From: Streptomyces sp. TLI_105
GTDB taxonomy: Bacteria > Actinomycetota > Actinomycetes > Streptomycetales > Streptomycetaceae
DNA length: 64,000 bases
Reading direction: 5' to 3'
NCBI RefSeq assembly: GCF_900105415.1
Contig: NZ_FNSM01000001.1
Span: 1,860,001 to 1,924,000 of the forward strand
Made by a program: the position numbers and the translations under genes. Shown piece by piece: positions 15,736 to 23,989 of the stretch. The notes under the pieces were generated by a model, which did not search any database, had not been told where the DNA came from, and saw only the letters and a list, made by a program, of their open reading frames with translations. Position 1 is the first letter of the stretch. Every line of letters starts with the position of its first letter.

Positions 15736-15827
15736 GCGACGCACGCGCGGCCGCCGGGCCGCAGACAAACACGAAGGCCGCACCTCTGCGCCGCTCGGGC
15801 GGAGAAGCGAACGAGGAGGCACTGTGA
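15732..15827 (+). CDS. possible 31-aa coupling ORF between cysC and cysD
   Basis: A GTG overlaps the cysC stop (GTGTGA), and the frame ends in a TGA that overlaps the GTG start of cysD. It reads SDARAAAGPQTNTKAAPLRR in its first part and closes with NEEAL. It fills the whole 88-bp gap between the genes and could carry ribosomes from one to the next. No conservation can be judged here; it may simply be an untranslated gap that happens to be open. Confidence 0.3.
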   Translation: MSDARAAAGPQTNTKAAPLRRSGGEANEEAL

Positions 15828-16759
15828 CCACCGTCGCCCACGCCCACGACACCACGGACAGTCCGTTCGCGCTGTCGCACCTCGACTCCCTGGAGTCCGA
15901 GGCCGTCCACATCTTCCGCGAGGTGGCGGGCGAGTTCGAGCGGCCGGTGATCCTCTTCTCCGGCGGCAAGGACTCCATCGTCATGCTGCACCTGGCGCTG
16001 AAGGCCTTCGCCCCCGCGCCGGTCCCCTTCACGCTGCTGCACGTCGACACCGGGCACAACTTCCCCGAGGTCATCGAGTACCGCGACCGGGTCGTCGCCC
16101 GGCACGGGCTGCGGCTGCACGTGGCCTCCGTGCAGGAGTACATCGACGCCGGCAAGCTCCGCGAGCGCCCCGACGGCACCCGCAACCCGCTGCAGACCGT
16201 CCCGCTGACCGAGGCGATCCAGCAGCACCGCTTCGACGCCGTCTTCGGCGGCGGCCGCCGCGACGAGGAGAAGGCCCGCGCCAAGGAGCGGGTGTTCTCG
16301 CTGCGCGACGAGTTCTCGCAGTGGGACCCGCGCCGCCAGCGCCCCGAGCTGTGGCAGCTCTACAACGGCCGGCACGCCCCCGGCGAGCACGTCCGGGTCT
16401 TCCCGCTCTCCAACTGGACCGAGCTGGACGTCTGGCAGTACATCGCCCGTGAGGGCATCGAGCTGCCGGAGATCTACTTCGCCCACGAGCGCGAGGTCTT
16501 CGCCCGCAACGGCATGTGGCTGACCGCCGGCGAGTGGGGCGGTCCCAAGGACACCGAGACGGTGGAGAAGCGGCTCATCCGCTACCGCACCGTCGGCGAC
16601 ATGTCCTGCACCGGGGCCGTCGACTCCGACGCCACCACGCTGGACGCCGTCATCGCCGAGATCGCCGCCTCCCGCCTCACCGAGCGGGGCGCGACCCGCG
16701 CCGACGACAAGATGTCCGAGGCCGCGATGGAAGACCGCAAGCGCGAAGGGTACTTCTAA
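15824..16759 (+). CDS. cysD: sulfate adenylyltransferase subunit 2
   Basis: 311 residues. The PP-loop SGGKDSIVMLHLA, LLHVDTGHNFPE, the FGGGRRDEEKARAKER segment and SNWTELDVWQYI are diagnostic. With CysN it activates sulfate to APS at the expense of ATP and GTP. GAGGAGG upstream of the GTG is a strong ribosome site. The stop TAA overlaps the ATG of cysN, giving tight coupling of the two subunits. Confidence 0.96.
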   Translation: MTTVAHAHDTTDSPFALSHLDSLESEAVHIFREVAGEFERPVILFSGGKDSIVMLHLALKAFAPAPVPFTLLHVDTGHNFPEVIEYRDRVVARHGLRLHVASVQEYIDAGKLRERPDGTRNPLQTVPLTEAIQQHRFDAVFGGGRRDEEKARAKERVFSLRDEFSQWDPRRQRPELWQLYNGRHAPGEHVRVFPLSNWTELDVWQYIAREGIELPEIYFAHEREVFARNGMWLTAGEWGGPKDTETVEKRLIRYRTVGDMSCTGAVDSDATTLDAVIAEIAASRLTERGATRADDKMSEAAMEDRKREGYF

Positions 16760-18099
16760 TGAGCACGTCCACCGAGCAGTTCGCCGACGTCTCGGCCACC
16801 ACCCTGCTGCGTTTCGCCACCGCCGGGTCCGTCGACGACGGCAAGTCCACCCTGGTGGGACGTCTGCTGCACGACTCCAAGTCGGTCCTCACCGACCAGC
16901 TGGAGGCCGTCGAGGCCGCGTCCATCAAGCGCGGCCAGGAGGCCCCCGACCTGGCGCTGCTGACCGACGGCCTGCGGGCCGAGCGCGAGCAGGGCATCAC
17001 GATCGACGTGGCGTACCGCTACTTCGCGACCCCGCGGCGCCGGTTCATCCTGGCCGACACCCCCGGGCACGTGCAGTACACCCGGAACATGGTGACGGGC
17101 GCCTCGACGGCCGAGCTGGCCGTGGTCCTGGTCGACGCCCGCAACGGCGTCGTCGAGCAGACCCGCCGGCACGCCGCCGTCGCCGCGCTGCTCCGCGTCC
17201 CGCACGTGGTCCTCGCCGTGAACAAGATGGACCTGGTCGACTACCAGGAGCCCGTCTTCGCCGCGATCGCCGAGGAGTTCACGACGTACGCCTCCGAGCT
17301 CGGCGTCCCGGAGATCACCGCGATCCCGATCTCCGCGCTCGCCGGCGACAACGTCGTGGAGCCGTCCGCCAACATGGACTGGTACGGCGGCCCGACGGTC
17401 CTGGAGCACCTGGAGACCGTCCCGGTCAGCCACGACCTGACGGCCTGCCACGCCCGCTTCCCCGTGCAGTACGTGATCCGCCCGCAGACCGCCGAGCACC
17501 CCGACTACCGGGGCTACGCCGGTCAGATCGCGGCCGGCGCCTTCCGGGTCGGCGAGGAGATCACCGTCCTGCCCTCGGGGAAGAAGTCCACGATCACCGG
17601 CATCGACGCGCTCGGCGAGTCCGTGGACATCGCCTGGGCCCCGCAGTCGGTGACGATCCGGCTCGCCGACGACATCGACATCTCGCGCGGCGACCTGCTC
17701 GCGCCGAGCGGCGACGCCCCCGCCACCAGCCAGGACGTCGAGGCGACGGTCTGCCACGTGGCGGACCAGCCGCTCGCCGTCGGCCAGCGGGTCCTGCTCA
17801 AGCACACCACGCGCACGGTCAAGGCGATCGTCAAGGACATCCCCTCGCGGCTGACCCTGGACGACCTCTCCCAGCACCCGAACCCCGGGCAGCTGGTCGC
17901 CAACGACATCGGCCGGGTCGTGGTACGCACCGCCGAGCCGCTCGCGCTCGACGCGTACGCGGACTCCCGCCGTACGGGTTCGTTCCTGCTGATCGACCCC
18001 GCGGACGGCACCACACTCGCGGCCGGCATGGCGGGCGAGTCCTTCGCCACGACCAAGGCCGTCGTCGCGGTGGACGAGGAAGAAGGGTGGGACTTCTGA
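16759..18099 (+). CDS. cysN: sulfate adenylyltransferase subunit 1 (GTPase)
   Basis: 446 residues, an EF-Tu-like GTPase: G1 GSVDDGKST, G3 DTPGH, G4 NKMD, then two beta-barrel domains. It couples GTP hydrolysis to APS formation by CysD. No APS kinase domain is fused, consistent with a separate cysC. Its C-terminus (VDEEEGWDF) is followed one base later by a short Cys-ending ORF. Confidence 0.96.
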   Translation: MSTSTEQFADVSATTLLRFATAGSVDDGKSTLVGRLLHDSKSVLTDQLEAVEAASIKRGQEAPDLALLTDGLRAEREQGITIDVAYRYFATPRRRFILADTPGHVQYTRNMVTGASTAELAVVLVDARNGVVEQTRRHAAVAALLRVPHVVLAVNKMDLVDYQEPVFAAIAEEFTTYASELGVPEITAIPISALAGDNVVEPSANMDWYGGPTVLEHLETVPVSHDLTACHARFPVQYVIRPQTAEHPDYRGYAGQIAAGAFRVGEEITVLPSGKKSTITGIDALGESVDIAWAPQSVTIRLADDIDISRGDLLAPSGDAPATSQDVEATVCHVADQPLAVGQRVLLKHTTRTVKAIVKDIPSRLTLDDLSQHPNPGQLVANDIGRVVVRTAEPLALDAYADSRRTGSFLLIDPADGTTLAAGMAGESFATTKAVVAVDEEEGWDF

Positions 18100-18100
18100 C

Positions 18101-18202
18101 ATGAGCCAGAACGCTTACGCCACTTTCGCGAAGGAGGGCGGCCGGGTGGGCTCCGGTTCCCTCGGCTCGGGCATGGGAGGTGTCGCGCGATGTGCGTGCT
18201 GA
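18101..18202 (+). CDS. possible 33-aa Cys-ending leader ORF between cysN and the ABC importer
   Basis: The ORF begins one base after the cysN stop (MSQNAYATFAKEGG), is Gly/Ser-rich and ends Arg-Cys-Ala-Cys-stop (TGT GCG TGC TGA). A perfect 8-bp hairpin starts seven bases after its stop. Two Cys codons at the very end of a short ORF next to a hairpin resemble cysteine-responsive attenuators. A second ORF overlaps it in another frame. Protein-level reality is unproven. Confidence 0.4.
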   Translation: MSQNAYATFAKEGGRVGSGSLGSGMGGVARCAC

Positions 18203-18285
18203 CCTCGACGTACCGCGCGAGCGGTACGACCCGGCTCCACCCGCTCCACCCCGAACGACATAGACGCAGACTTCGCAGAAGTTGA
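18190..18285 (+). CDS. possible 31-aa leader ORF starting Met-Cys
   Basis: The ORF opens MCVLTSTYRASG and has a better ribosome site (GGGAGG, about nine bases upstream) than the overlapping 33-codon ORF. The hairpin CGTACCGC-GCGA-GCGGTACG (18209-18228) lies within it. It stops 19 bases before the substrate-binding-protein gene. Either this frame or the preceding one, or both, may be a regulatory leader. Confidence 0.35.
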   Translation: MCVLTSTYRASGTTRLHPLHPERHRRRLRRS

Positions 18286-18304
18286 ACCGAGGGGAACACC
18301 ACCC

Positions 18305-19423
18305 GTGCCTGCCACCACCCGTACCACCCTGCGCCGCGGCCTGGCCGCCGCCGCCGCCCTGCCGCTGCTGATCGGCGCACTCGCCTCCTGCGGCTACGGC
18401 TCCGACGCCAAGAACGACGACGACGCCACGAAGAAGGTGGCCGCCGAGGGCGAGAAGCTCTCCGCCGACACCGTACGGCTCGGGTACTTCCCCAATCTGA
18501 CGCACGCCACCGCGCTGGTCGGCGTCCAGGAGGGCATCCTCCAGAAGGAGCTGGGCGGCACCAAGCTGGTGCCCACCACCTTCAACGCGGGCCCCTCCGA
18601 GATCGAGGCGCTGAACGCCGGCTCGATCGACATCGGCTTCATCGGCCCCTCGCCGTCCATCAACGGCTTCGTCAAGACCAAGGGCACCAACCTCCGCATC
18701 GTCGGCGGCGCCGCCTCCGGTGGCGTGAAGCTCGTGGTGAACCCGGCGAAGATCAAGACCGTGGACGACCTCAAGGGCAAGAAGATCGCCACTCCGCAGC
18801 TCGGAAACACCCAGGACGTGGCCTTCCTCAACTGGATCTCCGAGAAGGGCTGGAAGGTCGACGCCCAGAGCGGCAAGGGCGACGTCTCCGTGGTCCGCAC
18901 GGACAACAAGGTCACCCCGAACGCCTACGCCTCCGGCGCCATCGACGGTGCCTGGGTGCCCGAGCCGACCGCGTCCAAGCTGGTCAGCGAAGGTGCGAAG
19001 GTGCTGCTCGACGAGTCCGACCTGTGGCCCGACAAGAAGTTCGTCATCACGAACGTCATCGTGTCGCAGAAGTTCCTCAAGGAGCACCCGGACGTCGTCG
19101 AGGCGTTCCTGCGCGGCTCGGTGAAGACCAACGCGTGGATCAACGCCAACCAGGACAAGGCGAAGGCCTCGGCCAACGCCAAGCTGAAGGACCTCTCGGG
19201 CAAGGCGCTGGGCGCGAAGGTGATCGACGCCGCGTGGCCGTCCATCCAGTTCACGAACGACCCGCTGGCGGCCACCCTGCAGGCCCAGGCCGACCACGCG
19301 GTGAAGGCCGGTCTCCTGGAGAAGCCGGAGCTGTCCGGCATCTACGACCTGAAGCCGCTCAACAAGGTCCTGAAGGCCGCGGGTCAGCCCGAGGTCTCCG
19401 ACGCCGGTCTCGGCGCGAAGTAA
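18305..19423 (+). CDS. sulfonate-type ABC transporter substrate-binding lipoprotein
   Basis: 372 residues. A signal peptide ends in the lipobox LASC, followed by a charged linker and a SsuA/TauA-like periplasmic-binding fold (TVRLGYFPNLTHATALVGVQ, FNAGPSEIEALNAGSIDIGF, LKGKKIATPQLGNTQDVAFL). It would present an organosulfur or sulfate-ester compound to the permease next door. Location in the sulfate operon supports a sulfur substrate rather than nitrate. The start is GTG with GAGGGG upstream. Confidence 0.92.
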   Translation: MPATTRTTLRRGLAAAAALPLLIGALASCGYGSDAKNDDDATKKVAAEGEKLSADTVRLGYFPNLTHATALVGVQEGILQKELGGTKLVPTTFNAGPSEIEALNAGSIDIGFIGPSPSINGFVKTKGTNLRIVGGAASGGVKLVVNPAKIKTVDDLKGKKIATPQLGNTQDVAFLNWISEKGWKVDAQSGKGDVSVVRTDNKVTPNAYASGAIDGAWVPEPTASKLVSEGAKVLLDESDLWPDKKFVITNVIVSQKFLKEHPDVVEAFLRGSVKTNAWINANQDKAKASANAKLKDLSGKALGAKVIDAAWPSIQFTNDPLAATLQAQADHAVKAGLLEKPELSGIYDLKPLNKVLKAAGQPEVSDAGLGAK

Positions 19424-19456
19424 CAGCCCGCAGCTGATCCCCAGGAGGTGACGACC

Positions 19457-20251
19457 ATGGCCACGACCGCGACGCTCGCCAAGGCCGAGGACCGTGCGGC
19501 GGTGACCCATGCCGCCCGCATCGAACATGTCTCCAAGTCCTTCGGCGGACCCGCCGGCGGGCAGCTCGTCCTCGACGACATCTCGCTCGATGTCGCCCCC
19601 GGCGAGTTCGTCACCCTCCTGGGCGCCTCGGGCTGCGGCAAGTCCACCCTGCTCAACCTGGTCGCCGGGCTCGACCGGCCGTCCGCGGGGTCCATCGAGA
19701 CCCCCGGCGGCCGGCCGGCCCTGATGTTCCAGGAGCATGCCCTCTTCCCGTGGCTCACCGCGGGCAAGAACATCGAACTGGCCCTGCGGCTGCGCGGGGT
19801 GCCCAAGGCCGAGCGACGCGACGAGGCCGAGCGGCTGCTTGCCCTCGTCCGGCTCGGCGGCTCGTACGGCAAGCGGGTCCACGAGCTGTCCGGCGGCATG
19901 CGGCAGCGGGTCGCGCTGGCCCGCGCGCTCGCCCAGGACAGCGACCTGCTCCTGATGGACGAGCCGTTCGCCGCGCTCGACGCCATCACCCGGGACGTGC
20001 TGCACGACGAACTGACCCGGATCTGGCGGGAGACGAACCTGTCGGTGCTCTTCGTCACCCACAACGTGCGCGAGGCCGTGCGGCTGGCCGAGCGCGTCGT
20101 CCTCCTCTCGTCCCGGCCCGGCCGGATCGCGCACGAGTGGACCATCGACATCCCTCAGCCGCGCCGCATCGAGGACTCCGCCGTCGCGGAGCTGTCCCTC
20201 GAGATCACCGAGCACCTGCGTGGGGAGATCCGTCGTCATGGCCAGCACTGA
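19457..20251 (+). CDS. sulfonate-type ABC transporter ATP-binding protein
   Basis: 264 residues with Walker A GASGCGKST, Q-loop in LMFQEHALFPW, signature LSGGMRQRV, Walker B LLLMDEPF and the H-loop FVTHN. It energises the importer formed with the adjacent permease. AGGAGG eight bases before the ATG favours that start over a GTG that lies inside the ribosome site. The 3' end overlaps the permease start by 14 bp. Confidence 0.94.
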   Translation: MATTATLAKAEDRAAVTHAARIEHVSKSFGGPAGGQLVLDDISLDVAPGEFVTLLGASGCGKSTLLNLVAGLDRPSAGSIETPGGRPALMFQEHALFPWLTAGKNIELALRLRGVPKAERRDEAERLLALVRLGGSYGKRVHELSGGMRQRVALARALAQDSDLLLMDEPFAALDAITRDVLHDELTRIWRETNLSVLFVTHNVREAVRLAERVVLLSSRPGRIAHEWTIDIPQPRRIEDSAVAELSLEITEHLRGEIRRHGQH

Positions 20252-21140
20252 AACCACCGCGAATCCCCAGAAGACGTCGCGGGCCGACGACCTCGCCGGT
20301 CTCGAAGCCGGCCTGGACGCCCTCGACAGCGTGCAGATCCGGCGGACCCCGGTCCGCGAGGTGCTGGTCAAGAAGGTGCTCCCGCCGGTCGTCGCCGTCG
20401 TGCTCGTCCTGGTGGTGTGGCAGCTCCTGGTGTCCCTGAAGGTCACCGACGAGTACAAGCTGCCGGCCCCCTCCGCCGTGTGGGACAGCCTCACCGTGAT
20501 GTGGCGGGAGGGGACGCTCTTCGGCGTCCTGTGGACCAGCGTGTCCCGGGCCCTGTACGGGTTCGTCCTGGCGCTCGCGATCGGCACCCCGCTGGGCCTG
20601 CTCGTCTCCCGCGTGAAGTTCGTGCGCGCGGCGATCGGCCCGATCCTCGCGGGGCTCCAGTCGCTGCCCTCGGTGGCCTGGGTCGCGCCCGCCGTCCTGT
20701 GGCTCGGCCTCAACGACAGCATGATGTACGCGGTGATCCTGCTCGGCGCGGTCCCGTCGATCGCCAACGGCCTCGTCGCCGGCGTCGACCAGGTCCCGCC
20801 GCTCTTCCTGCGGGCGGGCCAGACGCTCGGCGCGCGGGGGCTCAAGGGCGCCTGGTACATCGTGATGCCGGCCGCGCTCCCCGGCTACCTGGCCGGCCTC
20901 AAGCAGGGCTGGGCGTTCTCCTGGCGTTCGCTGATGGCCGCGGAGATCATCGCTTCCTCGCCGGACCTGGGCCTCGGCCTCGGCCAGCTCCTGGAGAACG
21001 GCCGCAACAACATCGACATGGCCGGGATCTTCCTGGCGATCATCCTGATCCTGATCGTCGGCATCGCCATCGACCTGCTCATCTTCAGCCCGCTGGAGCG
21101 CGCGGTCCTGCGCCGTCGCGGCCTGCTCACGAAGGGCTGA
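20238..21140 (+). CDS. sulfonate-type ABC transporter permease
   Basis: 300 residues with six predicted membrane segments from about residue 45 and the SsuC-type cytoplasmic loop contacting the ATPase (AGQTLGARGLKGAWYIVMPA). It overlaps the ATPase gene, showing one operon. The N-terminal 40 residues are soluble and charged. Confidence 0.93.
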   Translation: MASTETTANPQKTSRADDLAGLEAGLDALDSVQIRRTPVREVLVKKVLPPVVAVVLVLVVWQLLVSLKVTDEYKLPAPSAVWDSLTVMWREGTLFGVLWTSVSRALYGFVLALAIGTPLGLLVSRVKFVRAAIGPILAGLQSLPSVAWVAPAVLWLGLNDSMMYAVILLGAVPSIANGLVAGVDQVPPLFLRAGQTLGARGLKGAWYIVMPAALPGYLAGLKQGWAFSWRSLMAAEIIASSPDLGLGLGQLLENGRNNIDMAGIFLAIILILIVGIAIDLLIFSPLERAVLRRRGLLTKG

Positions 21141-21148
21141 GCCACCCC

Positions 21149-21892
21149 GTGAACCGCCCCGTCCTCCTCGTGATCGCCCACGGCAGCCGCGATCCGCGGC
21201 ACGCGGCGACCGTCCAGGCGCTGGTGCGCCGGGCCGGTGCGCTGCGGCCGGGGCTGCGCGTGGAGACGGCGTTCCTGGACTTCAACCTGCCGTCGGTGCC
21301 GGGGGTGCTCGACCGGCTCGCCGCCGACGGGGTGCGGGAGGTCGTGGCCCTGCCGCTCCTCCTCACCCGGGCCTTCCACGCGAAGGCCGACATCCCCGCC
21401 GTGCTCCGCCAGGCCCCTCCGTCCCTGAGCATCCGCCAGGCGGAGGTCCTCGGCCCGTCGCCGTTGCTGATCGCGGCGGTGGAGCGGCGGTTGTACGAGG
21501 CGGGCCTCACGCCCGCCGACAAGCCCACGACCGGGGTCGTCCTGGCCTCGGCGGGCTCCACCGACCCGGAGGCGATCGCGGTGATCGCAGAAACGGCGCG
21601 GGAGCTGCGGCGCACCGGTTGGTGCTCCGTGCGGCCCGCGTTCGCCTCCGCATCTCTTCCCCGCACGGAGGACGCGGTACGTGCCCTGCGCGCGGAACCG
21701 GGCGTCCGGCGGGTGGCCGTCGCCCCGTACGTGATCGCCCCGGGCCGCCTCCCGGACCGCATCGCGACGGGCGCGGCCGAGGCCGACGTCCTGGCGGACG
21801 TCCTGGGCCCCTCCCCCGAGCTGGCCCGCCTGCTCCTGGACCGGTACGACGGGGCCCACGCGGCCCGCCGCCCGGTCGCCAGGACGGCCTAG
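21149..21892 (+). CDS. sirohydrochlorin chelatase, CbiX family
   Basis: 247 residues with two CbiX half domains: VLLVIAHGSRDPRHAATVQA at the N-terminus and a second segment LLTRAFHAKADIP with the histidines expected to bind the metal. It inserts iron (siroheme) or cobalt. Being the last gene of the sulfate operon, it most likely supplies siroheme to the sulfite reductase. It starts at GTG eight bases after the permease stop, and is followed by a strong hairpin. Confidence 0.92.
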   Translation: MNRPVLLVIAHGSRDPRHAATVQALVRRAGALRPGLRVETAFLDFNLPSVPGVLDRLAADGVREVVALPLLLTRAFHAKADIPAVLRQAPPSLSIRQAEVLGPSPLLIAAVERRLYEAGLTPADKPTTGVVLASAGSTDPEAIAVIAETARELRRTGWCSVRPAFASASLPRTEDAVRALRAEPGVRRVAVAPYVIAPGRLPDRIATGAAEADVLADVLGPSPELARLLLDRYDGAHAARRPVARTA

Positions 21893-21894
21893 GA

Positions 21895-21943
21895 CCTGGC
21901 TTTCGGATCAGGGAGCGGGTCCCGGCACGATCCGAAAGACAGG
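21895..21943. terminator. hairpin terminator at the end of the sulfur operon
   Basis: CTTTCGGATC pairs with GATCCGAAAG over a 19-nt loop, and outside a one-base mismatch CCTG pairs with CAGG. It lies exactly between two convergent genes, so it probably serves both directions. Confidence 0.75.
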
Positions 21944-21945
21944 CC

Positions 21946-22518
21946 CTAACCCTTCGGGTTCCGTCCGCTGGCGGCGAGGGCGCGGTCGAACGCCGGGGCG
22001 TCGTCCGGTACGTCGACGGCCGCGGCGAATCCCTCGTACTGGCGGTACATATCCGCGTACCGCTCGACCACGCCGAGCAGGTAGACCCCCGTCTCCTCGG
22101 GCAGGGTGAAGTCCTGCCCGGTGGAGCGGGCCAGGTCCCAGCCGTGCAGGGCGAGTTCCTCCACGAGCATGGCGGCGATCTCGGTGGCCGGCATGGCGCT
22201 GCCGGCCATGTCGACGTCACCTTCCCAGGCCTCCGGCTTCTCCCAGGCGGCCAGGGCCCGGTCGAGCTGCGCCGCGTACGCCTCGGCCCAGCCGTCCTCG
22301 CCGGCGAAGTCCCGCTGGACGGTCTCGTCTGGGAGCTGGGTGCGCAGGGCGCGGTGTTCGAGGCCGTGCGCGGAGTAGAGGACCAGGTGGTTGGCGAGTT
22401 CGCGGACCGTCCAGTCGGCGCAGACCGAGGGGGCGGCGAGGTGGTCGTGGCGGACCCCGCGGGCGACGCGGCGGGCCTCGGCGGCGCAGGCGGTGAGGTG
22501 GGTGTGGATCTCGTTCAT
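21946..22518 (-). CDS. mycothiol-dependent maleylpyruvate isomerase-like (TIGR03086/DinB-like) protein
   Basis: 190 residues of the four-helix DinB-like metal-binding fold: VCADWTVRELANHLVLYSAH near residue 32 and MLVEELALHGWDLARSTGQD near residue 115 supply the expected histidines. Actinobacterial members are putative mycothiol-dependent enzymes; substrate unknown. The ATG chosen gives the usual family N-terminus (MNEIHTHLTACAAEARRVA). It is convergent with the chelatase gene. Confidence 0.8.
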   Translation of the reverse strand: MNEIHTHLTACAAEARRVARGVRHDHLAAPSVCADWTVRELANHLVLYSAHGLEHRALRTQLPDETVQRDFAGEDGWAEAYAAQLDRALAAWEKPEAWEGDVDMAGSAMPATEIAAMLVEELALHGWDLARSTGQDFTLPEETGVYLLGVVERYADMYRQYEGFAAAVDVPDDAPAFDRALAASGRNPKG

Positions 22519-22579
22519 GCCGTCGACCGTACGGAACGCTCCCGCACCCGGTCTTGAACTTTCGCGACAGGCGTCCCCG

Positions 22580-23215
22580 CTAGCTGAAGTCCAGCCCGCC
22601 CGTGCGGGTGCGCTTGAGTTCGAAGAGGTCGGGGTGCGAGGCGAGGACACGGAAGCTGTCGAAGAGTTCGGCGGCCCGCTCGCCCCGCGGAATCGCCCGC
22701 AGCACCGGCCCGAACCACACCGTCCCGTCGACGTGGATCGTGGGCGTGCCGACGTACGCGTCCGCCTCGGGGTCCTTGCCCGCGTCGTGGCTGCGACGGA
22801 CGGCCTCGTCGTACGCCGGATCGTGGGCGGCGGCGGCGAGTTCGGGCGGCAGGCCGACCTCGGTGAGCGCTTCGGCGATGACGGCGTCGAAGTCCTTCTG
22901 CTTCTTCTCGTGGATGCGCGTGCCGTACGCGGTGTAGAGCGGACGCAGGATCTCCTCGCCGTGCTGTTCGGCGGCGGCCGCCGCCACCCGGACGGGGCCG
23001 ATGGAGGCGTCGACGAGCTCGCGGTACCAGTCGGGCAGGGTGTTGCCCTCGTTGTGGAAGTACAGGCTCATGACCTTGAAGCGGAGGTCGATGTCCCGGT
23101 GGCGTTCGACCTCCAGGATCCAGCGGGAGGTGATCCAGGCGAAGGGGCAGGCGGGGTCGAAGTAGAGGTCGACGACGGGGCGGTGGGTGGGGGGCGTGGT
23201 CTCGGTGCTCGTCAT
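22580..23215 (-). CDS. DsbA-fold thiol protein, Rv2466c-like (mycothiol-dependent nitroreductase family)
   Basis: 211 residues of the thioredoxin/DsbA fold with a large helical insertion. The motif reads [14 protein letters not shown]: the first Cys of the active site is kept but the second position is Ala, whereas mycobacterial Rv2466c has CPWC. The protein may therefore use a monothiol mechanism with mycothiol. The cis-proline loop is in [19 protein letters not shown]. The MTSTETTPP start is preferred to an upstream in-frame one. Confidence 0.8.
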   Translation of the reverse strand: MTSTETTPPTHRPVVDLYFDPACPFAWITSRWILEVERHRDIDLRFKVMSLYFHNEGNTLPDWYRELVDASIGPVRVAAAAAEQHGEEILRPLYTAYGTRIHEKKQKDFDAVIAEALTEVGLPPELAAAAHDPAYDEAVRRSHDAGKDPEADAYVGTPTIHVDGTVWFGPVLRAIPRGERAAELFDSFRVLASHPDLFELKRTRTGGLDFS

Positions 23216-23288
23216 GACGTCGAATCTAGCCAGGAGATGGCCCGCCGCCACGGGCCATTCGGTGACCGGTCGACTGGGCCAATCGGGG

Positions 23289-23849
23289 TCAGTTCTCCCG
23301 TGTCATCTCGATGAGTTTGAGCACGGTGTTCCAGTTCCGGCCGGTGGCGACGAGGCCCTTCACGACGGACGGCCGGGAGACCGCCTCGCCCAGCTTGGAC
23401 TTCCCGAGGCCTTCGGGGGTGTAGAGGTAGAGCACGCGGTCGCCGAGGGCGAAGTCCTCGGGCAGGAAGGCCTCGCGGTCGATGGAGGCGAAGCGCTCGG
23501 GGTCGGCGGGCCCGGAGTAGTAGAAGGCGTGGAGCTGCTTGCCCTGGAGTTCGGCCGCCGGGAAGGGGCAGGCGTCGGCGACGGCGGCGAGGTAGTCGCC
23601 GTCGCGGACGAGACAGTCGACGCGGAAGCCGAAGCGTTCCTCGATCGCGTCCTCCAGCGCGGTCCTGAGTTCGTCCTCGCCCTCGCCGGAGTCGGTGGTG
23701 AAGACGGCGTTGCCGCTCTGGAGGTAGGTGCGGACGTCCGTGTGCCCGAGACCTTCGAGGAGGCTCCGGAGCTCCGCCATGGGGACCTTCCGGTGCCCGC
23801 TCACGTTGATGCCGCGGAGCAGGGCCGCGTAGGTCTTCGTCTTCGTCAT
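23289..23849 (-). CDS. DUF1697 protein
   Basis: 186 residues with the DUF1697 opening [37 protein letters not shown] and C-terminal [18 protein letters not shown]. The family is widespread, soluble and of unknown function. Short overlaps are absent; it lies alone between the DsbA-type gene and the sugar importer, all on the same strand. Confidence 0.88.
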   Translation of the reverse strand: MTKTKTYAALLRGINVSGHRKVPMAELRSLLEGLGHTDVRTYLQSGNAVFTTDSGEGEDELRTALEDAIEERFGFRVDCLVRDGDYLAAVADACPFPAAELQGKQLHAFYYSGPADPERFASIDREAFLPEDFALGDRVLYLYTPEGLGKSKLGEAVSRPSVVKGLVATGRNWNTVLKLIEMTREN

Positions 23850-23989
23850 GGGGGTAAACCTAGGCGGCCACCGCGCCTCGTGGGGGGCGGCACGGTGGCC
23901 GGTTCGAACACTGTCCGATGGCGGGGGCACGGAGAAGACCCTTCACCCATCTGTGACTTATTCAACAAGGTTTCGTAACCATGAATCCG

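Noticed and set aside
17831..20860. A 1009-codon minus-strand frame opposite cysN and the importer
   Set aside because: Composition is that of an antisense shadow and all four plus-strand genes there have clear domains.
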